38,948 nucleotides of DNA from Verrucomicrobiota bacterium. GTDB taxonomy: Bacteria > Verrucomicrobiota > Verrucomicrobiia > Chthoniobacterales > UBA10450. Below the pieces are notes generated by a model, which worked only from the letters and a program-made list of their open reading frames with translations, had not been told where the DNA came from and ran no database searches. The translations under genes and the position numbers were made by a program. Location: positions 1-38,948 of the forward strand of contig CADDYX010000005.1 of the NCBI GenBank assembly GCA_902810735.1, written 5' to 3'. Positions 32,056 through 38,948 of the stretch are shown in pieces (the stretch's first letter is position 1; every line of letters begins with the position of its first letter).

Positions 32056-33036
32056 ATGCGGCCTCGTCGCGAAACTCTGCGGCTCCTGCTCTTCTGCGCG
32101 ATTGTTATCGCGGCGGCTGCGGTGGTCGTGCGGCCTTTCGCGGCGAAAAACGAATCCTTCGACGTCGCCCGGTTCGCGCGAATCCAGCAGCGGCAGCCGG
32201 ACTTCGTCTTTGTCGGCGATTCGCTACTCGGCTACTCGGTTGACCAACCGACGCTCGAATCCGAGCTGCACGGCAGAAAAGCAGAACTGCTATGGCACGG
32301 CGGAGCAGCTTCCGCGGCCTGGTATCTCTATTTGAAGAACTTCGTGGCCGGCGCAGGAGTTCATCCGCGGCGCGTCTTCATGTTCATCCACGATGACGTG
32401 CTAACCGATCCGCAGTTTCGCACGACCGGAAAATATGCGCAGTCGCTGCAACGACTCGCGCGCGGCGATGAACCGCTCGTCCGCCAGCTCACGGAAGAAA
32501 ACCGCGAGCGACGCTGGTGGCTCGCCCGGCTGATCTTTGCGCTGTTTCCGGCGGATAAAAACCGTGCGCATTACCAACAGAAGATCGACGGCTGGGTGCG
32601 CCGCGCGGTCGCTATTCACCGCCGTGCCGCGCGACAGCTCGAAAGGGAAGCGAACGACGTATTCGATCTGCCGAACGTGCGGCCGGATCAGCCGATCGTC
32701 ACGACCGAAGAACGAAAGCCGTTCGATGTCGCGGTCGAACGAAGCTTTCTGCCGCACATCCTCGAGATCGCGCACGCCGGCGGATATCCGATCTCATTCG
32801 TCAGGCCGAAGAAGCGTCCCGGACCGTACGCTAATTTTGATGATACCGCGGCGATGCAGGCCTACTACGGTGCGCTACGCAAATATGTGGAAGCGCGCGG
32901 GTGCGATCTGGTCGACTTGACGCATGATCCCGCGATCACCGCCGACATGTTCTCGGATGCCGTGCATATCGGCCCGTGGGCTACTCGCGCGTTCACCAAG
33001 CACCTGGTCGAGCAGCTGGGAGAGCGACTGCGATGA
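32056..33036 (+). CDS. SGNH-like membrane-anchored protein paired with MBOAT
   Basis: This encodes 326 residues. A membrane anchor or uncleaved signal lies at about 8-27. The GDS motif is FVFVGDSLLGYS with Ser56, and the C-terminal MFSDAVHIG gives Asp301 and His304, so a Ser-Asp-His triad is plausible. SGNH proteins next to an MBOAT gene usually move acyl groups onto exported glycans or cell-wall polymers. The ATG at 32056 follows the transporter by 28 bases; the stop overlaps the MBOAT start by four bases (ATGA). The acceptor cannot be told from sequence. The middle is helical with many Arg and Trp residues. Confidence 0.82.
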   Translation: MRPRRETLRLLLFCAIVIAAAAVVVRPFAAKNESFDVARFARIQQRQPDFVFVGDSLLGYSVDQPTLESELHGRKAELLWHGGAASAAWYLYLKNFVAGAGVHPRRVFMFIHDDVLTDPQFRTTGKYAQSLQRLARGDEPLVRQLTEENRERRWWLARLIFALFPADKNRAHYQQKIDGWVRRAVAIHRRAARQLEREANDVFDLPNVRPDQPIVTTEERKPFDVAVERSFLPHILEIAHAGGYPISFVRPKKRPGPYANFDDTAAMQAYYGALRKYVEARGCDLVDLTHDPAITADMFSDAVHIGPWATRAFTKHLVEQLGERLR

Positions 33037-34439
33037 TTTTCCATTCGATCGAATACATCGCGTTCTTCGCACTTGTCCTCGCCGTCTACTGGCAGCTTCC
33101 GCGCGCGGCACAAAATCTCTTTATCGTGGCCGCGAGCTACGTCTTCTACGGGTGGGAACACCCCTGGTTTCTCATTCCGCTCGCCGTCTCGACTGTCGTT
33201 GACTTTAGCTGCGGCCTGGCGATGGAGCGCTTCCCGACGCGCCGTCGTCTCTTCCTGATCGTCAGTATCGCGGTCAGCGTCGCGCTGCTCGGCACTTTCA
33301 AATACTACGCGTTCGCCCTTGAGAATGTGAACGCGCTCCTTTCCGTGGGACACATTCCACCGCTGCGCGACATGTGGCGACTCGCGCTCCCGGTTGGCCT
33401 TTCGTTCTATACCTTCCAGTCCATCGGCTACATCGTCGATGTCTACCGCGGCAAAGTGCGCGCGGAGCGCGATTTCATCGAGTACGCGCTCTACGTTTCC
33501 TTTTTCCCGCAGCTGGTTGCCGGCCCGATCGAGCGCGCCGGTCACATGCTGCCGCAATATCGCACGCCGCGAACGTTTGATCCGGGTGCGTGGCGCGATG
33601 CGCTTACCCTGATGCTTTGGGGATTTTTCAAAAAGCTCGTCATTGCCGACCAAACCGCGATCGTGGCGAACAAAGTCTTTTCGCTCAGTGAGCCGAGTTT
33701 TCCGGTGCTCTGGGCCGGTGTGTTCGCGTTCGCGATTCAGATCTACGCGGACTTTTCCGGCTACACCGACATTGCCCGCGCGAGCGCGCGGCTCCTCGGG
33801 ATCGAGCTGATGGAAAACTTTCGCCAGCCATACCTCGCCAGTTCGCCCTCAGATTTTTGGCGGCGGTGGCACATCTCGCTGTCGACGTGGCTGCGCGATT
33901 TCATTTACATTCCGCTGGGCGGCTCGCGCTGCGGCACGGTGCGCAATTCCTTCAACCTGCTGGCGACATTTACCTTGAGCGGGCTGTGGCACGGTGCCTC
34001 GTGGAATTACGTGCTGTGGGGGATTTACTGGGGTTTGCTGATCCTTGCGGAGCGGTTTTTCTCCTGGTTGCGTTTCGGGAAAGGGCTTCCGCTGGCGGTA
34101 AGAATCGGCTTTACGTTTCTGCTAACGTGCGCGGGCTGGCTTTTGTTCCGTGAACGAAGCCTGCCCCAGCTAATTCGTGACCTGAATCAGTCGCCGTTCA
34201 CAGCGCCGGGCACGCAATGGCAGGTTGGCATTTACCTTTCCGTGCTCTGTTTGTTCTATGCCGCGCCAATCGTCGTGCAGATGGTAATCGACGGGCGCGA
34301 GCGCTCGTGGCCCGCTGCAGCGAAGCTGAACCGGACGCGATTGTTCGTCGCTCAAACCGCGCTGGCGAGTTTGCTCCTGGCCGGAATCGTGATTGGCCGG
34401 AGCGTAGTAGCGTCGGACTTTATCTACTTTCAGTTCTAA
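33033..34439 (+). CDS. MBOAT-family membrane O-acyltransferase
   Basis: This encodes 468 residues with about ten membrane segments. The MBOAT core is clear: PVGLSFYTFQSIGYIVDVYRG, FFPQLVAGPIERA, IYADFSGYTDIARASARLLG, the SPSDFWRRWHISLSTWLRDF block (His280) and the catalytic His320 in LSGLWHGASWNYVLWG. It resembles the AlgI/DltB-type O-acyltransferases, which move an acyl group from the cytosol to an exported polymer, with an SGNH partner finishing the transfer. The ATG at 33033 overlaps the SGNH stop, and GGGAGAG lies about eight bases upstream, a better than average Shine-Dalgarno sequence here. It is the last of the six plus-strand genes, convergent with tRNA-Val. Confidence 0.95.
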   Translation: MIFHSIEYIAFFALVLAVYWQLPRAAQNLFIVAASYVFYGWEHPWFLIPLAVSTVVDFSCGLAMERFPTRRRLFLIVSIAVSVALLGTFKYYAFALENVNALLSVGHIPPLRDMWRLALPVGLSFYTFQSIGYIVDVYRGKVRAERDFIEYALYVSFFPQLVAGPIERAGHMLPQYRTPRTFDPGAWRDALTLMLWGFFKKLVIADQTAIVANKVFSLSEPSFPVLWAGVFAFAIQIYADFSGYTDIARASARLLGIELMENFRQPYLASSPSDFWRRWHISLSTWLRDFIYIPLGGSRCGTVRNSFNLLATFTLSGLWHGASWNYVLWGIYWGLLILAERFFSWLRFGKGLPLAVRIGFTFLLTCAGWLLFRERSLPQLIRDLNQSPFTAPGTQWQVGIYLSVLCLFYAAPIVVQMVIDGRERSWPAAAKLNRTRLFVAQTALASLLLAGIVIGRSVVASDFIYFQF

Positions 34440-34456
34440 CGTAACTGACAGAAGTA

Positions 34457-34528
34457 TGGGCGGTGAGGGTTTCGAACCCCCGACCTACTGGGTGTAAACC
34501 AGCCGCTCTACCGCTGAGCTAACCGCCC
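34457..34528 (-). tRNA. tRNA-Val (anticodon TAC)
   Basis: The minus strand forms a cloverleaf: acceptor GGGCGGT with ACCGCCC, D stem GCTC/GAGC, anticodon stem GCTGG/CCAGT with loop TTTACAC, T stem GGGGG/CCCTC with loop TTCGAAA. The loop gives TAC, which reads valine GTA codons. Discriminator A is at 34457; the CCA is not encoded. Length is 72 bases, with one G-T pair each in the anticodon and T stems. No clear terminator or promoter could be picked in the flanks (34440-34456 and 34529-34631). Confidence 0.96.
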
Positions 34529-34631
34529 GTTCGCCTGCACGTCCACTACACGATCGTCAAATCGGCTGCAACCGCTCGCCCAACCAAAACGCTTGTTGCA
34601 CTTACTCGCCAACTAACCTATCTACTCGGCC

Positions 34632-35045
34632 ATGGACCTATCTCTTGAAAGACTGAAAGAAGCAGTTTCAATCCGCGAACAAATCTCCGCTCTGGAGCGG
34701 CGACTCGCTTCGCTCTTCGGATCCGGTAGTTCCGGCAGCTCCGGTTCCGCGACGCGATCCGCTGGCTCCGGTACATCCGGACGTGGCGGCCCCGGGCGTC
34801 GTCGCGGTCCGATGTCCGCCGCAACTCGCGCGAAGCTTGCGGAAGCCGCACGCAGACGCTGGGCGGCGCGTCGTTCCGGTGGCGGAGGAGGAATTGGCAC
34901 GGGTAGTGGCAGCGCAACCAGCAGCAGCAGTAGCGCGAGCAAGAGCGGCAAACGTTCTGGTGGTATCACCCCGGAAGGTCGTCGCCGCCTCTCGCAGATG
35001 ATGAAGGCGCGTTGGGCCGCCCGTAAGCGCGCCGGTAGTAAGTAA
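34632..35045 (+). CDS. small basic protein with duplicated Arg/Ala-rich motif
   Basis: This encodes 137 residues, very basic. A helical start (LERLKEAVSIREQISALERR, 5-24) is followed by a Gly/Ser-rich linker. The block MSAATRAKLAEAARRRWAAR (61-80) comes next, then a second Gly/Ser linker, and ITPEGRRRLSQMMKARWAAR (112-131). The two blocks share the K/R-L-x-x-x-x-x-x-R-W-A-A-R core and look like a duplicated nucleic-acid-binding helix, as in histone-like or NUMOD-type segments. So DNA or RNA binding is a reasonable guess, not proven. The ATG at 34632 lacks a Shine-Dalgarno motif. It is flanked by tRNA-Val and by convergent aldo/keto reductases whose stop is one base away. Confidence 0.75.
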   Translation: MDLSLERLKEAVSIREQISALERRLASLFGSGSSGSSGSATRSAGSGTSGRGGPGRRRGPMSAATRAKLAEAARRRWAARRSGGGGGIGTGSGSATSSSSSASKSGKRSGGITPEGRRRLSQMMKARWAARKRAGSK

Positions 35046-35046
35046 C

Positions 35047-36032
<986 letters not shown>

Positions 36033-36036
<4 letters not shown>

Positions 36037-36932
36037 GTTTGTCCGATCCAGGTAGACGGTGCGAGCTCCTCCCAACGCTCACGAATCGCGTTATAGTCGC
36101 TCTCCGGAAGCCTGCCAGCCGCCAGCATCCGCGCATTCTCCTGCCACCGGTGTGGTTTAGTTGTGCCGACAATCGCGACGTGCACGCCCGGAACGCTGAG
36201 CGTGAAGCGCAGCGCATGTGCGATGCTTCGTTCGAGGTCACCGCTGGCGATGAATGGGTAATTGAGCTTTCGCAGCCGTTCCCAGTAAGTGTGCTGGTAG
36301 GAATCAATGGGTTTGTGGCCCGATTTCCACGCTGCGTTCGCGATTGGCCGCTTCGCGATCACGCCCAGCCCTCGCTCGTGTGCTGCTGGTATGGTCAGCT
36401 CGATCGCCTCCTGATCGGCGATATTGACCGACGTCTGCAATGCATCGAACGCGCCGCATTCCACCGCAAATTTTGCAGCCACACTGTCGCCGCTGTATCC
36501 GATGTAGCGCGCGTAGCCGCGATCCCGCGCCGTTTGCAACGCCGCGATTGCCTCACCGGCGCGCAAGACGGCCTCCGAGCAGCTATGCAGTTGGATCAGG
36601 TCCAGCCGGTCAGTTTTTAAGCGGCGCAAACTACGCTCGATGCTTTCGAGCAACGATCCTCGCGACCAGTCCTCCGTCCCGACACCGCGTGGATGACCGC
36701 ATTTCGTGAAGAGGTAGTAATCCGAACGTCGATGGCTGATGGCAGCGCCGATCAATTCTTCGCTGCCTTCATAGCACTCGGCGGTGTCCACGACATTGAG
36801 CCCGGCGTCGAGCGCGCGGTTGAGCAATTCTTCGACCGTCGCAGGCGTCGCTCCTTCGTAGCCGATCTCCGAGCCGCCGAAGCCGAGCACCGACACCTGC
36901 ATGTCAGTTTTTCCAAACTGCCGTTTTTCCAT
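36033..36932 (-). CDS. second aldo/keto reductase
   Basis: This encodes 299 residues. It shares the TIM-barrel fold and tetrad (Asp49 and Tyr54 in [10 protein letters not shown], Lys77 in FTKCGH, His116 in IQLHSCSE) with the downstream AKR, but the two are only distantly related and belong to different AKR subgroups. The stretch [19 protein letters not shown] marks the cofactor end. The ATG at 36932 is 10 bases after the purM stop, with GGTAA nearby. Its stop overlaps the next AKR start. Role unknown; co-transcription with purine genes is likely but the connection is unclear. Confidence 0.9.
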
Positions 36933-36942
36933 CGTGTTACCG

Positions 36943-37956
36943 TCAAAAAACCAGCTGCGTTTTGCCGGTTCCGCGTTCGATTCTGCCGATCCGGAATGCT
37001 TTCAGCCGCTGCGCGACATCGGCGGCATCGCGCGATGAAACAATCGCAGCCATCCCGATGCCCATGTTGAACACCTGGAACATCTCCTCGCGGTCAATAC
37101 CGCCGCGTTCCTGCAGGATTCTGAAAATTGCAGGCACTCGCCAGCTGGTTGTGTCGATCACAGCGTCGCAATGCTCGGGCAGGACGCGCGGAAGGTTATC
37201 GAGCAATCCGCCGCCGGTGATGTGCGCCAGGCCATGAAGTTTGCCGCTTGGGATTTGCGCCAGCGCCGGCTGATAATTGCGATGCTCGCGAAGCAATTCC
37301 GCACCTAACGAGTTGCGCAGACCCGCAACGTGCGAGCTCGGCTTCAGCTTCATTTGCCCGAAGAACACCTTTCGCGCGAGCGAGTAGCCGTTCGTGTGCA
37401 TTCCGTTTGATGCAAGGCCGAGGACCACATCGCCCGGTGTGATGCGGCTTCCGTCGATCATCTTTCGCCGATCGACTACTCCGACAATGCATCCGGCGAG
37501 ATCGTACTCGCCGCGTTGATACATGCCGGGCATCTGCGCGGTCTCGCCACCGATCAGCGCGCAACCGGCGGCGCGACACGCGCGCGAGAACCCGCGCAGT
37601 AATTGCTTGAACACGGAAACATCGAGCGACTCAGCGCCGATGTAATCTAAAAAGAAAAGCGGCCGCGCGCCGACCACCGCGATGTCGTTGACGCAGTGAT
37701 TCACCAAATCGGCTCCTACGGTGTCGTGCTTGTTCATTGCGAAGGCGATCTTCAACTTTGTGCCGACGCCATCGACGCTCGCCACCAGGACGGGCTCGCG
37801 CATTCCGCGAAAGTCCGGCGCAAACAAACCGCCGAAACCGCCGATCTTACCGAGCACCTCTGGCCCGTGGGTTTGCCGAACGAGCTGCTGAATGCCGCGC
37901 TTCACGCGATTGCCGAGGTCCACGTCCACCCCGGCGCGCGCGTAAGCTTTCTTCAT
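36943..37956 (-). CDS. purM: phosphoribosylformylglycinamidine cyclo-ligase (AIR synthetase)
   Basis: This encodes 337 residues, the usual length of about 345. It closes the imidazole ring of AIR using ATP in step five of purine synthesis. The N-terminal part has PVLVASVDGVGTKLKIAF and DLVNHCVNDIAVVGARPLFF. GGETAQMPGMYQRGEYDLAG is the family signature, and GLASNGMHTNGYSLARKV and HITGGGLLDNLPRVLP mark the C-terminal half. The ATG at 37956 follows the purF stop by 19 bases. AKR2 starts 10 bases past its stop. Function is confident. Confidence 0.97.
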   Translation of the reverse strand: MKKAYARAGVDVDLGNRVKRGIQQLVRQTHGPEVLGKIGGFGGLFAPDFRGMREPVLVASVDGVGTKLKIAFAMNKHDTVGADLVNHCVNDIAVVGARPLFFLDYIGAESLDVSVFKQLLRGFSRACRAAGCALIGGETAQMPGMYQRGEYDLAGCIVGVVDRRKMIDGSRITPGDVVLGLASNGMHTNGYSLARKVFFGQMKLKPSSHVAGLRNSLGAELLREHRNYQPALAQIPSGKLHGLAHITGGGLLDNLPRVLPEHCDAVIDTTSWRVPAIFRILQERGGIDREEMFQVFNMGIGMAAIVSSRDAADVAQRLKAFRIGRIERGTGKTQLVF

Positions 37957-37975
37957 CGTTGCGGAACGAAGCGCG

Positions 37976-38948
37976 TTACTTCAGGTCCGCAAACAATTCC
38001 GGATGCTGCTCCTCCGCCGCAAGCGCCCGCGAACGTCCCTCGCGTCGTTCCATGATGAATTTATCGAGCTCGGGATCGACCGGCAGCGGATAATCGCCGG
38101 TGAAGCAGGCGAGGCAAAAATGGTTCAATGGTTTTCCCGTCGCGCGGACCATCCCGTCCACGTCCAGATAACCGAGGCTGTCGACTCCCAGATATTCGCA
38201 GATCTGCTGGTGCGACATTTTGTTCGCGATCAATTTGTCGGGGTCGGGAAAATCGATGCCGTAATGGCAGGCGAACCGGTGCGGCGGACAGCTCACGCGC
38301 ATGTGCACTTCGGTCGCTCCTGCTTCACGGAGATTCACCACCCGCGCGCGCGCTGTCGTTCCGCGAACGATCGAATCATCGACAACCACCACGCGTTTTC
38401 CAGCCACAGCTTCCTTGATGAGATTCAGCTTCACGCGCACATCGAAGTCGCGGATCAGCTGGCTCGGCTGGAGAAATGTCCGTCCGATGTAGTGGTTGCG
38501 CACAAAGGCGTGCTCGTACGGGATGTTCAGCTCCTGGGCAAAGCCGAGTGCGGCGTAGTTCCCCGAGTCCGGCACCGGCACCACGATGTCGGCTTCGACC
38601 GGAAAACGCCGCGCCAGTTCGCGTCCCATCTCAGTGCGCACCTTCGCGACATTTACGCCACCCATGATGCTGTCGGGCCGGGCGAAGTAGACGTATTCGA
38701 ACACGCAGAACGCCGGCGACTCCGGCTTGAACGGCCATTCGGATCGCATGCCGCTTTCGTTGATGATCAGCACCTCGCCCGGTTTCACTTCACGGATGTA
38801 TTCAGCGTGGATGAGATCGAATGCGCAGGTCTCGGACGCCACGACGTACGCGCCGTCCAATTTGCCGAGGACGAGCGGACGGAATCCAAGCGGATCGCGC
38901 ACGGCGATAATTTCGCGCTCACTCATGATCACGAGCGAGAACGCGCCC
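37976..38948 (-). CDS. purF: amidophosphoribosyltransferase (5' end beyond right edge)
   Basis: About 323 codons are visible; the N-terminal Ntn glutaminase part and start lie beyond the edge, and the in-frame ATGs near 38932 are internal. PurF makes 5-phosphoribosylamine from PRPP and glutamine, the committed step of purine synthesis. Seen here are IIAVRDPLGFRPL, the PRPP loop VVVVDDSIVRGTT, and CVFEYVYFARPDS. Cysteines in SCPPHRFACHYGIDF and NHFCLACFTGDYP match the four Fe-S ligands of the Bacillus-type enzyme, so this is the cluster-containing form. purM follows 19 bases downstream in the same operon. Confidence 0.96.
   Translation of the reverse strand, partial: GAFSLVIMSEREIIAVRDPLGFRPLVLGKLDGAYVVASETCAFDLIHAEYIREVKPGEVLIINESGMRSEWPFKPESPAFCVFEYVYFARPDSIMGGVNVAKVRTEMGRELARRFPVEADIVVPVPDSGNYAALGFAQELNIPYEHAFVRNHYIGRTFLQPSQLIRDFDVRVKLNLIKEAVAGKRVVVVDDSIVRGTTARARVVNLREAGATEVHMRVSCPPHRFACHYGIDFPDPDKLIANKMSHQQICEYLGVDSLGYLDVDGMVRATGKPLNHFCLACFTGDYPLPVDPELDKFIMERREGRSRALAAEEQHPELFADLK

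Noticed and set aside
34720-34945. Repeated GGT/AGC-type triplets, considered as a tandem repeat or CRISPR-like array.
   Set aside because: They encode the Gly/Ser linkers of the small basic protein and show no direct-repeat and spacer structure.

Overview
The window (about 39 kb, GC-rich, almost entirely coding, no insertion sequence, prophage or CRISPR seen) looks like chromosomal DNA of a free-living Gram-negative bacterium. A Verrucomicrobiota lineage of the soil Spartobacteria/Chthoniobacterales type is my best guess. This is an inference from the mix of an exosortase-EpsI fusion, a Tat-exported NAD-epimerase-like protein, a nucleotide translocase-like transporter and the overall gene style. 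No rRNA or ribosomal protein is present to prove it.

Layout. 1-1435 (-): a membrane-anchored TPR protein cut by the left edge, preceded by an ACT-only protein. 1616-5585 (+): lysS, fabI, a small ABM-like protein and a GlcD-type FAD oxidase. 5582-8069 (-): a secreted EEP-family phosphatase/nuclease and an exosortase fused to EpsI. 8204-10873 (+): a membrane TPR protein and a secreted double-psi-barrel-like protein. 10885-12693 (-): a soluble hybrid histidine kinase and a small membrane protein. 12735-15323 (+): a CPBP (CAAX-protease-like) membrane protease, a possible 55-residue membrane peptide and glutamine-dependent NAD synthetase. 15331-25501: a surface-glycan cluster. tRNA-Lys(CTT), a GYF/bPH protein and Hsp33 follow. 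27383-34439 (+): six tightly packed genes (amidohydrolase, Tat-exported SDR, two-motif aspartyl protease, nucleotide-translocase-like transporter, SGNH protein, MBOAT acyltransferase). Then come tRNA-Val(TAC), a small basic protein with a duplicated motif, and a minus-strand purF-purM-AKR-AKR run that leaves at the right edge.

The most interesting part is 15331-25501. Two PIG-V-like GT-C mannosyltransferases alternate with two homologous exported beta-sandwich-like proteins, which looks like a duplicated two-gene module. Divergent from them is a DPM1-like GT2 that could make the polyprenyl-phosphate sugar donor GT-C enzymes use. It is followed by a reversibly-glycosylated-polypeptide (GT75)-like protein and a clear GDP-mannose 3,5-epimerase homologue, two families best known from plants. 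On the minus strand a coiled-coil methyltransferase, a full GT4 and a half-length GT4-like protein form a tightly coupled operon. Together with the exosortase, the CPBP protease and the SGNH/MBOAT pair, the window suggests assembly, decoration and anchoring of an envelope glycan or glycoprotein; this overall picture is inference.

Shine-Dalgarno motifs are poor at most starts, several genes use GTG or TTG, and convergent neighbours abut or overlap at their stops. No gene-free stretch exceeds 300 bases.
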